DNA of 64,000 nucleotides from an uncultured Verrucomicrobia subdivision 3 bacterium (GCA_903921455.1 CAIXPZ010000115.1:18745-82744), one strand, 5' to 3'. Shown: positions 8,543 through 18,526, counted from the stretch's first letter. Numbers and translations: made by a program. The notes: generated by a model from the letters alone, not told the origin.

Positions 8543-10074
8543 AGATTGTCTTTTTGTTACTCTCTGCGACCTTGCTGTTCTCGCCCGGAACGCACGCGGA
8601 ATTCTCCCTCGCGCCGGCCTTTGGAGACAACATGGTTTTGCAGCGCAATCAGCCGGTACCGGTCTGGGGCAAGTCAGAAGCCGGCGAGACAATTTCCGTT
8701 CAATTCGCCAACCAGACAAACAGTGCGACCGCCGATACGGCTGGAAACTGGAAAGTCCTGCTCGCACCGCTATCCGCAAGCACCGAGCCGCGCTCGCTGA
8801 CTGTCACCGGCAGAAGCAGTCGGCACTTTACAAACATACTCGTCGGCGAAGTCTGGCTGGCCGCCGGGCAGTCGAATATGGAATTTCCGCTGACACGCGA
8901 GGCGCACGCAGCCACAGAAATCCCCGCCGCCACCAATATAATGATCCGTTTGCTGAACCTTACGTTCGCGGGCCAGTATTTTTTCAGCAAGCCGTTTGGC
9001 TCAAATGAAGTCGCGCACATGACGCCGGAACTACTTTTCCACGGCGATTGGAAAAGCTGTACGCCGTCGAGTGCGAAAGATTTTTCCGCCATCGCGTATT
9101 ATTTCAGCCGCGAAATTCAGCGGGTCCAAAACGTGCCGGTCGGCATCATCAACTGTTCCGTGGGCGGCAGCCCGATCGAAGCGTGGATTCGCTATGCGGT
9201 TTTGGATTCTGATACGAAACTTCGCGCCATGACACTCGGCAACTGGCTCACGAACACCGCGCTCGACGATTGGTGCCGCCAGCGCAGCCACGAAAATCTG
9301 GATGCACCGCTCACCGCCGGCCTGGCTGTACCAGGCGACGACCTCGGCCCGAATCATCCTTTCAAGCCCGGGTTTCTGTGGACAGCCGGCCCGGCCCGGA
9401 TCGCACCGTTTGCGCTGCGCGGCGTCCTCTGGTATCAGGGCGAAAGCAATTCGCTCGAAGAACGCCGCGTGCGCCAGCATGAAAAACTTTTTCCGCTCCT
9501 AGTCCGCGACTGGCGCGCGGCATGGGGAGAGGAGCTTCCATTTCTATTTTGCCAGCTTTCGAGCATCACGACAAACCACTACAAATCCGCGTTCTGGCCG
9601 GAGTTCCGCGATCAGCAGCGGCGGTTTGTGTCCACCCTGCCCCACACCGGTCTCGCCGTGACGAGCGACCACGGCTTGCCGAACGACGTCCATCCGCGTG
9701 AAAAGCGCGAAATCGGCCGGCGCCTCGCGCTCGTCGCCCGCGCCACAGTATATGGCGAGACGATTGAATTCAGCGGCCCGCAGCCATTAAACGCCAGGGC
9801 GCGAGGCGCACAGGTAGAGTTGGAGCTTAGCCATGCCGGCGGCTTAAAAACCGACGACGCCCAGGCTCCGGCAAGTTTTGAGATTGCCGGCGATGATGGG
9901 ATATTTCATCCAGCTACCGCCACACTTGATGGGGAAAAGATTTTATTATCTGTAGCGGAGGTTTGCTCTCCCCGACGTGTCCGCTACGGATGGCAGCCGT
10001 TCAGCCAGGGCAACCTCGTGAACCGGGCCGGGCTACCCGCCACCACATTTGAATTACCAGTCAACGCCCGATGA
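8539..10074 (+). CDS. Sialate O-acetylesterase (SASA/NanS-type SGNH hydrolase)
   Basis: A 511-residue protein with a signal peptide (1-20). A beta-rich domain opens with APAFGDNMVLQRNQPVPVWG, the usual N-terminus of this family. The SGNH motifs are GQSNM at 110-114 with nucleophile S112, WYQGESN in the middle, and the late Asp-His block NDVHPREKREIGRRL. Such enzymes remove 9-O-acetyl groups that block sialidases and lyases. It overlaps both neighbours by 4 bp, which supports its place in the sialic-acid pathway. Confidence 0.9.
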   Translation: MKIVFLLLSATLLFSPGTHAEFSLAPAFGDNMVLQRNQPVPVWGKSEAGETISVQFANQTNSATADTAGNWKVLLAPLSASTEPRSLTVTGRSSRHFTNILVGEVWLAAGQSNMEFPLTREAHAATEIPAATNIMIRLLNLTFAGQYFFSKPFGSNEVAHMTPELLFHGDWKSCTPSSAKDFSAIAYYFSREIQRVQNVPVGIINCSVGGSPIEAWIRYAVLDSDTKLRAMTLGNWLTNTALDDWCRQRSHENLDAPLTAGLAVPGDDLGPNHPFKPGFLWTAGPARIAPFALRGVLWYQGESNSLEERRVRQHEKLFPLLVRDWRAAWGEELPFLFCQLSSITTNHYKSAFWPEFRDQQRRFVSTLPHTGLAVTSDHGLPNDVHPREKREIGRRLALVARATVYGETIEFSGPQPLNARARGAQVELELSHAGGLKTDDAQAPASFEIAGDDGIFHPATATLDGEKILLSVAEVCSPRRVRYGWQPFSQGNLVNRAGLPATTFELPVNAR

Positions 10075-11279
10075 AAACCACGCACCTCGCCACCCCCGAA
10101 AGCCGGGCGCAGCTGGCCGCATTTTACCGCGGCACCCTGCTCAACAACGTCATCCCGTTCTGGCTCCGTCACGGACTGGACCGCGAGCACGGCGGGATCA
10201 TGACCGCGCTGGACCGCGATGGGACGCTGCTGGACACTGACAAATCCGTCTGGTTTCAGGGCCGCGCCGGCTGGATGTTCGCCACGCTTTATAACACGGT
10301 TGAGCCGCGCGCCGAATGGCTGGAGGCCGCGCGTTCCTCTGTCGAATTTTCCCGCAAACATTGCTTCGCCCCAGATGGTAAAATGTATTATTCCGTCACC
10401 CGCGAAGGAAAACCGCTGCGGATGCGCCGGTATGTTTACAGCGAAAGTTTTGCCGCCATCGCCAATGCCGCCTATGCCAAGGCCACCGGTGACGCCCGCG
10501 CCGCCGAGGACGCGATAAAAACCTTTTCCACCTTCTTGCGCTACTCGTTCGAGCCGGGCGTGATGCCCCCCAAATTTGAGCCGACGCGGCCAGCCAAAGG
10601 GATCGCACCGTTGATGATCAGCATTGTGACTGCACAGGAACTGCGGGCGAACCTCGGCGATGTGACCATCTCCCACCGCACCTGCACGGAGTGGATTGAG
10701 GCCTGCATCGCGGAAATTGAGCGCGATTTTTGCAAGCCCGACTTGCAGGTGCTCATGGAGATGGTCACCCCAGACGGGAGCGTGATCGACCACATCGACG
10801 GGCGCACGCTAAACCCCGGCCACGCGATTGAATGCGCGTGGTTTGTGATGCACGAGGGGATGATTCGCGGTGATAAAAAGATGATCCGGCTCGGCACCAC
10901 GATTCTCGACTGGATGTGGTCGCGCGGCTGGGACGACGAATACGGCGGCATTTTTTATTTCCGCGATGTGTTCGGGAAACCCGTGCAGGAGTATTGGCAC
11001 GACATGAAATTCTGGTGGCCGCACAACGAGGCCATCATTGCCACGCTGCTCGCCTGGAAACTCACCGGCGAGGATAAATACGCGCGCTGGCACCAACTCG
11101 TCCACGACTGGAGTTTTAAGCACTTTCCCGACCCGGAGTACGGCGAATGGTATGGCTACCTGCACCGGGACGGCAGTGTTTCGCAAAGGGCGAAAGGCAA
11201 CCTCTACAAAGGCCCGTTCCATCTCCCGAGGATGTTATGGTATTGCAGTCACCCCCCCCTCGGGAGCAAGTCGGCGTAG
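10071..11279 (+). CDS. N-acylglucosamine 2-epimerase (AGE/RenBP type)
   Basis: A 402-residue alpha/alpha-barrel protein of the AGE family. Visible conserved segments are FWLRHGLDREHGGIMTALDRDG, KSVWFQGRAGWMFATLYN, GHAIECAWFVMHEG, KFWWPHNEAIIATLLAWKLTG and the C-terminal HRDGS. The enzyme converts ManNAc, the product of NanA, to GlcNAc. It replaces the NanE-type ManNAc-6-phosphate epimerase route, as in Bacteroides. It has no signal peptide, as expected for a cytoplasmic enzyme. It is the last gene of the operon, and no ManNAc or GlcNAc kinase gene is in the window. Confidence 0.9.
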   Translation: MKTTHLATPESRAQLAAFYRGTLLNNVIPFWLRHGLDREHGGIMTALDRDGTLLDTDKSVWFQGRAGWMFATLYNTVEPRAEWLEAARSSVEFSRKHCFAPDGKMYYSVTREGKPLRMRRYVYSESFAAIANAAYAKATGDARAAEDAIKTFSTFLRYSFEPGVMPPKFEPTRPAKGIAPLMISIVTAQELRANLGDVTISHRTCTEWIEACIAEIERDFCKPDLQVLMEMVTPDGSVIDHIDGRTLNPGHAIECAWFVMHEGMIRGDKKMIRLGTTILDWMWSRGWDDEYGGIFYFRDVFGKPVQEYWHDMKFWWPHNEAIIATLLAWKLTGEDKYARWHQLVHDWSFKHFPDPEYGEWYGYLHRDGSVSQRAKGNLYKGPFHLPRMLWYCSHPPLGSKSA

Positions 11280-11329
11280 GCGTTGTTTCGAGTCAGTTCT
11301 TTGGTTTCAGTTTCAGCCAGAAATGTGAT

Positions 11330-13783
11330 TTAAAAATATTGAAACTGCGCGGTCGCCGTGGTGTCGGCAGAAGATGTGATACGCAGCCAATAGGCGGCAA
11401 AGGCTTCGGGAAATTTGTGCTCTAGTTTTTCACCGGGCTTCACCGTGAGCGAAGTGACTTCGCCCCATTTGCCGGTGCCGGTGATATCAGCCTCAATCTT
11501 GAACGTGACCGATTCCTTGCCCGTGTGAGAGAGGGTGAGACTTTTATGGTCATAACCCGAGGCGAGATACGCGTCGCTGGGAATATGCGCTTTGACGGCG
11601 GTTTCGAGCCATGGCCCGCCGTGACCCCGCGGTTTGCCGAATTGCCAAAGGTCATCCAGCGCACCGACCCAGAGCGCGCACTTTCCGTCATCGCTGCGGA
11701 TGATATGTTCGCCCTTTGCACCGTCCGCGATGCCGCTGATCACGAGCATGCCACGATAGCTCGCGTAATCCTTGATCCGGCGGTTGTGCGTGGCGATTGG
11801 CCGGAGCTTGCCGAAGCCGCCGGAACTTTCACCGGGCAGCTCATAAAACGTGCCGTGGCAGTTGAATAAATCGCGCTCGGTCACGACTTCGCGATCCACG
11901 CGCTCATCCCCCAGCGCACCGGGAGCATCGAACGCCGCGTCGCCCTTCGGCAAACGCCAGCGGCGGCCATTTTCTTCCACATACAAAACAGACGCGGGGT
12001 CCACACTTAAAACATCTTTGGGGATCGTCATGTTTGTGCGCAAATAATCACCCGCCTTGCGATCATCAATACGGTGGAGTTTCAAATCACCATCGAGTTC
12101 GTAGTAACCTTCCGCGGCGGCGCAGCCGAGAGTGCGCTTGTTGTCACCCCGGGCGCGGAGCAAAGCACCGGAAACTTTGGTGTCGGTCGGTTTGGCAATG
12201 CCACTGAAAATAGGCGAGGCCGTTTCCGTGCGCGGGTCGTCGTTGCGATACTGGAAAAACGCGGTGGCTTTTGTGCAATCGTGGTTCGCCGCGAGACGAA
12301 TCCACGCGCCAGTTTCGTTCAGCTTGAACTCGACCAGTTTGGTTTCGTTCGCCCCGACAACGACATTACGAAGTTTCGTCCATTCGCCGGTTCCGTTCCT
12401 GTCTACTTCCAGCGTGAAGGTCACGGACTTCGGCGCGGAATGTTGCAGCCAGAGCGCGCGTTGCGTGAAGCCGCTGAAAAGATATGGCTCGCTAGCAACT
12501 CCGGCTTTGATTTCGTCATCCCACCAAACGGCGCCGCGACCGAGCGCGGGGCCGAATGCATCCAGCATTTCTGGCTTCACGAATTGCAGATTCGACTGCG
12601 ACTGGCCTGGTGTGAGGATTTTCCCCTTCGCTTTGCGGCCGTTGAAAAACTCGCTCTTGGCCGTCATATCGCAGCCGAAAACAACACGGTCGTTCCACCG
12701 GCAAAAGTCGCCGATGACGCAGAGATACGCCGAACGCGGCGCGATGCCGGCGGAGTTGTGGGCGGAGAAATTTTTTGGAAAACGCCAGAAGCCGCCATGC
12801 ATGGTCATCAGCAAATCGTCCCCGCCGATGTCACGGATGCGCGGCCATTCGGTGTGCCAGCCGTGCGCGCCGTCATAGGTGTGCGATGCTTTCGGCAGCC
12901 GGAACGAGGTCCATTTGCCGGCGTCCAGACACATCAAAATCAGCGAGCGCTTGTCCCAGCCGATGCTCCAGAGCGGATCGGTGTCGGGATGTGCGTTGCC
13001 ATAAATACCGCCTGGCCCGGTGACTTCGGTGAACTGCGCACGGCGCACCAAAGCGTAATCGCCGGAGCCAAACCATTCACCGAGCGCACCGCTCACGGTA
13101 TCGGGGTTTGTCTCGGCATCTTTGCCGTGCTCACCATTGTTGGAAAACACAACTCGCCCCTGACCGGAAAAAAGGCCTTTGCCGTGCCAGCCGGGCAGTT
13201 TCGTCTCCACCGTAGCCGGATGGGTTTCACTCACAGTGCCGGGCTTCGGTTTGTTGTAGCGATCCTTCAACAAGCCGTTGACTTCAAGCGAATGCACGTC
13301 CACTTCGTAAAGTCCGGCTTCCATGGTGGCAAAATACACCTTGTTCGTTGGGTCGGTGAGATGTCGCGCCACGCCGGTCAACCGGCCGGGCATTTTCTGC
13401 CACGGAAGCACACGCACATTGCGATCCGCATCCACCAGATACGGGCCGATGATGAGCTGCTGCGATTCGCGGTGAATCATGCGGTCAGCCGGCGTGCCCC
13501 CGATGCTTTCGGGCCGGATGATCTGCCGCAAATCGGGCGTGATCTCGTAAAGCTTGTCGCTTGAGCCATAAGGCAGATGCGGGCCGTAGCTGATAACCCA
13601 CAGGCCATCCGCCCACGGCACGATGGCGCCCGTGCCACATTCGCCTTCATTGTTAAACGTCGCGAGCGACGGGTAGATGCCGGAGACGACAAGCGGTTCA
13701 GCGCCAAAGCTGTTACCGGCGAAAAGGCAGGCCATGAGTGGACCGATCCACAATCTGGATTGAATTTTCATTAATTTATTCAT
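11330..13783 (-). CDS. Large secreted protein of unknown function with repeated ~80-residue domain
   Basis: An 817-residue protein with a signal peptide (to about residue 28, NSFGAEP). The first 400 residues look like a beta-propeller, with repeated YEI/YEVD strand-turn segments. I do not recognise a named family. Two segments are clearly related to each other: about 432-513 (YLFSGFTQRALWLQHSAPKS ... GTGEWTKL ... FFQYR) and about 737-817 (YLASGYDHKSLTLSHTGKES ... GTGKWGEV ... FQYF). This points to a duplicated accessory, possibly glycan-binding, module. It converges on the sialic-acid operon with 50 bp between them. An in-frame ATG 12 bp downstream (13771) is an alternative start. Confidence 0.75.
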   Translation of the reverse strand: MNKLMKIQSRLWIGPLMACLFAGNSFGAEPLVVSGIYPSLATFNNEGECGTGAIVPWADGLWVISYGPHLPYGSSDKLYEITPDLRQIIRPESIGGTPADRMIHRESQQLIIGPYLVDADRNVRVLPWQKMPGRLTGVARHLTDPTNKVYFATMEAGLYEVDVHSLEVNGLLKDRYNKPKPGTVSETHPATVETKLPGWHGKGLFSGQGRVVFSNNGEHGKDAETNPDTVSGALGEWFGSGDYALVRRAQFTEVTGPGGIYGNAHPDTDPLWSIGWDKRSLILMCLDAGKWTSFRLPKASHTYDGAHGWHTEWPRIRDIGGDDLLMTMHGGFWRFPKNFSAHNSAGIAPRSAYLCVIGDFCRWNDRVVFGCDMTAKSEFFNGRKAKGKILTPGQSQSNLQFVKPEMLDAFGPALGRGAVWWDDEIKAGVASEPYLFSGFTQRALWLQHSAPKSVTFTLEVDRNGTGEWTKLRNVVVGANETKLVEFKLNETGAWIRLAANHDCTKATAFFQYRNDDPRTETASPIFSGIAKPTDTKVSGALLRARGDNKRTLGCAAAEGYYELDGDLKLHRIDDRKAGDYLRTNMTIPKDVLSVDPASVLYVEENGRRWRLPKGDAAFDAPGALGDERVDREVVTERDLFNCHGTFYELPGESSGGFGKLRPIATHNRRIKDYASYRGMLVISGIADGAKGEHIIRSDDGKCALWVGALDDLWQFGKPRGHGGPWLETAVKAHIPSDAYLASGYDHKSLTLSHTGKESVTFKIEADITGTGKWGEVTSLTVKPGEKLEHKFPEAFAAYWLRITSSADTTATAQFQYF

Positions 13784-13925
13784 TCAAACGACATTGCCGC
13801 GTTTTCGCAAGCGCCAAACCAGCACCAGCGCGACCGGCTGCGCACGCCAGCCCACCGGGCAAATGGATGTCCCGGCCAGTCAGTTTCAACTTTGAACCCG
13901 CACGGTGAATTGCTACGTTGCACCC

Positions 13926-16667
13926 ATGGCAAGAAAGTCGGGCGACGAGTCCAATCCCAAGAACGGTTTTGATGATGTCATCGGCATCGCGCTGCTCGCG
14001 CTGGCGCTGCTGCTGCTTGTGGCGCAACTGTCGTTTGACCGCTACGACCTGCCCTTCGTCCGCACGCCGCCGAACAAGGAAATCCACAACTGGATCGGCA
14101 CCATCGGTGCTTATCTCGCTTGGTTCACGTTTGTGCCGCTGGGCATCGCGGCGTATCTGCTGCCTTGGATTTTCGCCGCGTTCGGCGCGGCGTATCTGCT
14201 GAATTTTCTCCGCTACCTCCGCGAACGCCTGCGCTGGTGCCTGCTCTGGACGACGGTCCTGCTAATCTCGCTTACCGGCCTGCTACATCTCGCCACCAAC
14301 ATTGACTTGTTAAAGGATTGGTGTTTCAGCATCAATACCCATCCCGCCGGTGGTTGGCTGGGGTATCTCACTTACGGACGTCTGAACCGATACGACTATG
14401 GCTTCTGCCTGCTCGGACGCCTTGGCGCGACGATCATTTATGCCGCGCTCGGTCTCATCAGCCTGCTGTTCCTGACCAACTTCCAGCTCGGCATCTGGAT
14501 CCGCGCCCTGCTGCAAAAGGAACAGGCCGCGCCGGAAAGCGCATTGAAATCCGCCGAGGAAATCGACCTGGCGAACCGGGCGAAGAAGCTGGAAGAACAG
14601 AAGCGCAAGCTGGAGGAGGAAATCGGGCGCACCGATAAACCGGAGAAGACTTCCAGCGGCCTTGGCGCCGACGGCCTGCCCGTGCCGGAACCCACCATCC
14701 GCGACTTGAGCTATCCGCAGACCAAAGGCCCACGCCTCACCAAAACCACCTTGCCCCCGAAAGCGCCAAAGGAAATCGCGCCCGCCGCGGACGGCCTCGA
14801 AGTAGGCGAGGTCATTCACGCTGAAGAGATCAAGCCGGCGACGACCGATGAGATTCTGGGCCGCAAGTCCGAGGTGAAGCCCGCCGAGAAAAAGCCGGCG
14901 GAAGAACCCAAAGCTGAACCCGCCCTCACGGAAAAGGTGGAAGCGCCAGCCGCCGACAAACCCGCCGCGCCGAAAGTCGAGCCCGTCATCACGATTGCCG
15001 ATGGTTCCGTGCCGCCCGCGCCAGCGCCACGGCCCAAGCCCGTGCCGAAACGGCCGAAACCGATGACTGTGGCTTCCGTGCCGATGATCGGCAACTACCA
15101 GTTGCCTTCGATGGATTTCCTGCAGCACGCGGACATGACCGTCAAGCCGACCGAGTCCAAGGAAGAACTCATGGCCAACGCGCGGCTCATGCAGCAGACA
15201 CTCGCGCAGTTCGACATCGAAGTCTCCCTCGGCGATATCACCAAGGGGCCGACCATCACGCGCTACGAATTGCATCCCGCACCCGGCGTGAAGCTGGAGA
15301 AGATCCAAAATCTTTCCAACAACCTCGCCGCCGCGCTCAAGGCCGAGCGCATTCACATCCTTGCGCCGGTTCCCGGCAAATCCTCCGTCGGCATCGAGGT
15401 GCCGAACCTCATCAAGACGAAGGTCATCATGCGCGATCTGTTCGAGTCGGACGAATGGCGCAACACCAAGGCGCGCATCCCCATCGCGCTCGGCAAGGAC
15501 GTTTACGGCCATCCGATCGTCGCCGACCTCGCCGAAATGCCGCACTGCCTCATCGCCGGTTCGACGGGTTCCGGCAAATCCGTTTGCATCAATTCCATCA
15601 TCGCCTCCCTGCTCTACCGCTTCTCGCCAGATCAACTCCGCTTCGTGATGATCGACCCGAAAGTCGTCGAACTGCAGCAATACAACGCCCTGCCTCATCT
15701 CGTCGTGCCCGTCGTGACCGATCCGAAAAAGGTGCTGCTCGCCCTGCGCTGGGTCGTGAACGAGATGGAGAAGCGCTACAAGATCTTCGCCCGCGTCGGC
15801 GTCCGCAACATCGCCTCGTTCAATTCCCGGCCGAAGAACAAGCCGCTGCCGGAGCAGGAATTGGAATTGCCGCTGTCCGCCAAGAAGGAAAAAGTCGAGG
15901 CGGGCGCAGGCGGCTTCGCGGTGGAAGTGGACGAGGAAATTGTCGTGCCGCGGGAGGAAGACATAATCATCCCCGAAAAGCTTTCCTACATCGTCGTCAT
16001 CATCGACGAGTTAGCGGACCTGATGTTGGTTGCACCGGCGGACGTGGAAATGGCCATCGCGCGCATCACGCAGATGGCGCGCGCGGCGGGCATCCATTGC
16101 ATCGTCGCCACGCAGCGGCCATCCGTGGATGTCATCACCGGCGTCATCAAAGCGAACATCCCCGCCCGCATCGCGTTCCAGGTGGCGAGCCGCGTGGATT
16201 CACGCACGATTCTCGATGCGATGGGCGCCGACAAGCTGCTTGGCAAGGGCGACATGCTGTATCTCCCGCCCGGTTCCGGCAATCTGAAGCGTGCCCAGGG
16301 CGCGCTTATCACCGACAAGGAGCTGGAGGACATCGTCAACTACATCGCCAAGCAGGGCAAACCGAGTTACGAAATGGAAATCCACCAGCAGCTCTCCAAG
16401 CCGTCCGCGAACACGGACATCGAGAGCGGCATTGACGAGGACGAGGAACTCATCCAGCAGTGCATCGAAGTCATCCGCAGCGAACAGAAGGCCAGCGTCT
16501 CGCTGATGCAACGCCGGCTGCGACTGGGCTACACCCGCGCCGCGCGCATCATGGACGAACTCGAAGGCCGCGGCATCGTCGGGCCCAGCCAGGGCGCCGA
16601 GCCGCGCGAAATCCTTATCGACCTCGACGGCGGCGGCGCCGATGGCGGCACGCAGAGCGCCGTTTGA
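13926..16667 (+). CDS. ftsK: DNA translocase FtsK/SpoIIIE
   Basis: A 913-residue protein. Four to five membrane segments lie in residues 10-200, followed by a charged and Pro/Ala-rich linker (about 205-390). The motor domain has Walker A IAGSTGSGKSVCINS, Walker B YIVVIIDELADLML and the FtsK segment TQRPSVDVITGVIKANIPAR. The C-terminal winged-helix gamma domain (DEELIQQCIEVIRS ... RRLRLGYTRAARIMDELE) recognises polarity sequences on the chromosome. It pumps DNA at the septum during division. ATG at 13926 is preferred to an upstream start at 13905, because that adds only seven residues not typical of the family. Confidence 0.95.
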   Translation: MARKSGDESNPKNGFDDVIGIALLALALLLLVAQLSFDRYDLPFVRTPPNKEIHNWIGTIGAYLAWFTFVPLGIAAYLLPWIFAAFGAAYLLNFLRYLRERLRWCLLWTTVLLISLTGLLHLATNIDLLKDWCFSINTHPAGGWLGYLTYGRLNRYDYGFCLLGRLGATIIYAALGLISLLFLTNFQLGIWIRALLQKEQAAPESALKSAEEIDLANRAKKLEEQKRKLEEEIGRTDKPEKTSSGLGADGLPVPEPTIRDLSYPQTKGPRLTKTTLPPKAPKEIAPAADGLEVGEVIHAEEIKPATTDEILGRKSEVKPAEKKPAEEPKAEPALTEKVEAPAADKPAAPKVEPVITIADGSVPPAPAPRPKPVPKRPKPMTVASVPMIGNYQLPSMDFLQHADMTVKPTESKEELMANARLMQQTLAQFDIEVSLGDITKGPTITRYELHPAPGVKLEKIQNLSNNLAAALKAERIHILAPVPGKSSVGIEVPNLIKTKVIMRDLFESDEWRNTKARIPIALGKDVYGHPIVADLAEMPHCLIAGSTGSGKSVCINSIIASLLYRFSPDQLRFVMIDPKVVELQQYNALPHLVVPVVTDPKKVLLALRWVVNEMEKRYKIFARVGVRNIASFNSRPKNKPLPEQELELPLSAKKEKVEAGAGGFAVEVDEEIVVPREEDIIIPEKLSYIVVIIDELADLMLVAPADVEMAIARITQMARAAGIHCIVATQRPSVDVITGVIKANIPARIAFQVASRVDSRTILDAMGADKLLGKGDMLYLPPGSGNLKRAQGALITDKELEDIVNYIAKQGKPSYEMEIHQQLSKPSANTDIESGIDEDEELIQQCIEVIRSEQKASVSLMQRRLRLGYTRAARIMDELEGRGIVGPSQGAEPREILIDLDGGGADGGTQSAV

Positions 16668-16719
16668 GCCGGGGAGAAAGGTCCACACGCAACCGCTCAC
16701 GGCGGCCGGTTTCCCAAGA

Positions 16720-18093
16720 TCACTTCAACGGATACTGCCAGACCCAGTCGCCATTCTCGCGGTCTTCCTTGCCGTCGTCGGTCAAGGCGGTGATGCCGCC
16801 CTCATCCACCTCGTTCCAGCCGATGGAATAGAGCCGGAAATCCTTATCATCCGGCCGCGCGTAGTTCAGCGTTTTGCCGCTGATGATATCGTGCGGAACC
16901 TTTTCTATGAACTGCGGCCCGAGCGCGGCGAGCGTGGCGGGATAGTGTCCGTTTGCTAGCCGGTAACGCTCCAGGGCGCAGGCGATTCGGGCCTGATCCA
17001 CCCAAGTCTGGTTGCGCGCCATCGTGGCGGCAGCCTTGGAAAAATTGGGAACGCACATGGCGGCGATAAAATTCATCGGCGTCCCGTGGTCAAATGCACG
17101 GTTGATGCTGGCATTGCTGGCTCTGGCCATGGAGGGCGAAACGGTGTTGCTCGCCAAGTCAAAGCCTTCCAGCATCTGCGATTCCAGTGTGACGATCAGA
17201 GCCTTATTCTGATAAATCCAACCGGCGGGCATTAGCCACCAGGCGAGATCGGAAGCCTGCCGGTGTGAGCCGTGGATTTCCCGCATCAATTCATCCGGCG
17301 TCAGGACGTTGAGCATCTGACACACCCCGGCGCGTTCGGCGCGGAAGGAATTGACCACTTCGGGCAGCAGGTTGATTTCGGTCAGCTGCCGTTGCAAGGC
17401 GGTCAGCTCCGGCTCGCGCCACGAACGCGAAGCCACTCCGCACGCGACCGCTTCCGCATACAGCCCGGCGATGGCGACGTGAACCATGGAAGAGACAAGA
17501 GTTACGGGTTTGTGATCCGGCACCAGAGTCTGATTCAAGTGGTGCAACAGCGTCAGGTCCGCCAACGCCTTGGCCGGTTCACCCAACACGAGCTGACATT
17601 TGGCGCGATGGGCGAGCGTCTGACTCACATTGCGGTAGTTGACGAAATTCGGGAGGGGCTCTTTGAAAGGACGGGTGTAATCCCCATCCAGCCGCGCCAG
17701 CGGACGCTGGAGCGCGGTGCGCATCAGGTCAAAGCCCGGCTCATAGGCGGCGCACCACGCGACGTAATTGCTCGCGGAGATTTCGGTGATGACGGTGGCG
17801 GTGGTTTCCGGATTGCCGGCGGGCAGAAGATTGGGCGAAGGGTTGGTGGCACCTTTGACAAACCACTCGGTCATCATGGGCGCGTGGTAGAAATTCTTAT
17901 CGGCCGGCACCGGTGCAGGGATGAAAGTATTCCAATCCAGCGATTCGCCACGCGCTTTGGCTGCGCTCGCGGATGCTTGCCACGCGCGCACGCCGCGCGC
18001 GTTTTCCACCGCATAGAAACCGGCGGCCAGGATAAAGAGGATGGCGATCGTGATGGCTGTTCGCCATAGAATGGATTTGAGCGGGTCGGACAT
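16720..18093 (-). CDS. Membrane-anchored hypothetical protein
   Basis: A 457-residue protein with one N-terminal membrane helix (ILWRTAITIAILFILAAGFY) and a long, probably periplasmic, alpha-helical domain. The C-terminus contains RIACALERYRLANGHYPATL followed by a glycine-rich beta segment, which resembles the C-terminal part of type II secretion pseudopilins. The rest is not recognised. ATG at 18093 is preferred to a TTG at 18111. It converges on ftsK. Confidence 0.7.
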   Translation of the reverse strand: MSDPLKSILWRTAITIAILFILAAGFYAVENARGVRAWQASASAAKARGESLDWNTFIPAPVPADKNFYHAPMMTEWFVKGATNPSPNLLPAGNPETTATVITEISASNYVAWCAAYEPGFDLMRTALQRPLARLDGDYTRPFKEPLPNFVNYRNVSQTLAHRAKCQLVLGEPAKALADLTLLHHLNQTLVPDHKPVTLVSSMVHVAIAGLYAEAVACGVASRSWREPELTALQRQLTEINLLPEVVNSFRAERAGVCQMLNVLTPDELMREIHGSHRQASDLAWWLMPAGWIYQNKALIVTLESQMLEGFDLASNTVSPSMARASNASINRAFDHGTPMNFIAAMCVPNFSKAAATMARNQTWVDQARIACALERYRLANGHYPATLAALGPQFIEKVPHDIISGKTLNYARPDDKDFRLYSIGWNEVDEGGITALTDDGKEDRENGDWVWQYPLK

Positions 18094-18348
18094 CGCGGGG
18101 GGATATTCCAAGATTGGCCGGCGCGCGTCAAACCCTCGGCTTATAGAACATCATCGGCGGGCTTCCAATTTCGGGCGTGAAGTATTGATTCCGCGTCCGC
18201 GCCGTCAACGCGCACGGCGCGTCGCAGTGGAGCAATCTGGCCACGGCCCGAGGGAAATGACCGGGCCAGCCACCGGGCCGGGGCGCCGGCCGCGGTCGCA
18301 AAACTTGACGTGGGGACACAAAAAATCTATTGTCGTGCGCTCGGGTTG

Positions 18349-18423
18349 GTGGTCGTAGCTCAATGGTAGAGTCCCAGATTGTGATTCTGGCTGTTGCGGG
18401 TTCGAATCCCGTCGGCCACCCCA
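18349..18423 (+). tRNA. tRNA-His (anticodon GTG)
   Basis: The acceptor stem is GTGGTCG paired with CGGCCAC, with a G at -1 (18348), discriminator C and encoded CCA. The anticodon stem CCAGA/TCTGG encloses the loop TTGTGAT. The T arm has the GGTTCGAAT core. The 3' half is duplicated at 39244, which marks it as the insertion site of the island. Confidence 0.95.
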
Positions 18424-18428
18424 ACCTT
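18397..18428 (+). repeat. attL: 32-bp direct repeat in the tRNA-His 3' end
   Basis: The repeat starts in the T arm (CGGGTTCGAATCCC), continues through the CCA and four to five bases beyond the tRNA (ACCTT). It restores a complete tRNA on integration. Confidence 0.92.
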
Positions 18429-18508
18429 AAATTTCATTGTTCTGCACAATAGAATCAATGGTCTTATTCAATCCAATAGATGCCAGAATGGCGCTTTGGA
18501 TTGGCACA

Positions 18509-18526
18509 GTGCAACATCTGTGCAAC
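18509..18526 (+). promoter_or_regulatory. Tandem GTGCAAC motifs near attL, candidate arm-type sites
   Basis: GTGCAAC occurs at 18509 and 18520, one helical turn (11 bp) apart, between attL and the integrase start. The same core recurs near attR and before the excisionase gene. Paired direct repeats flanking an integrase gene fit integrase arm or excisionase binding sites, and may also control int expression. Confidence 0.5.

Noticed and set aside
11280..11329. Terminator between the epimerase gene and the convergent secreted-protein gene
   Set aside because: No stable stem followed by a T run on either strand.
12074..13564. 496-codon frame opposite the large secreted protein
   Set aside because: Composition is Arg/Gly-rich without domain features, typical of an antisense shadow in GC-rich DNA; the minus-strand gene has a signal peptide and internal repeats.
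14310..15698. 462-codon frame opposite ftsK
   Set aside because: Antisense shadow of an unmistakable FtsK.
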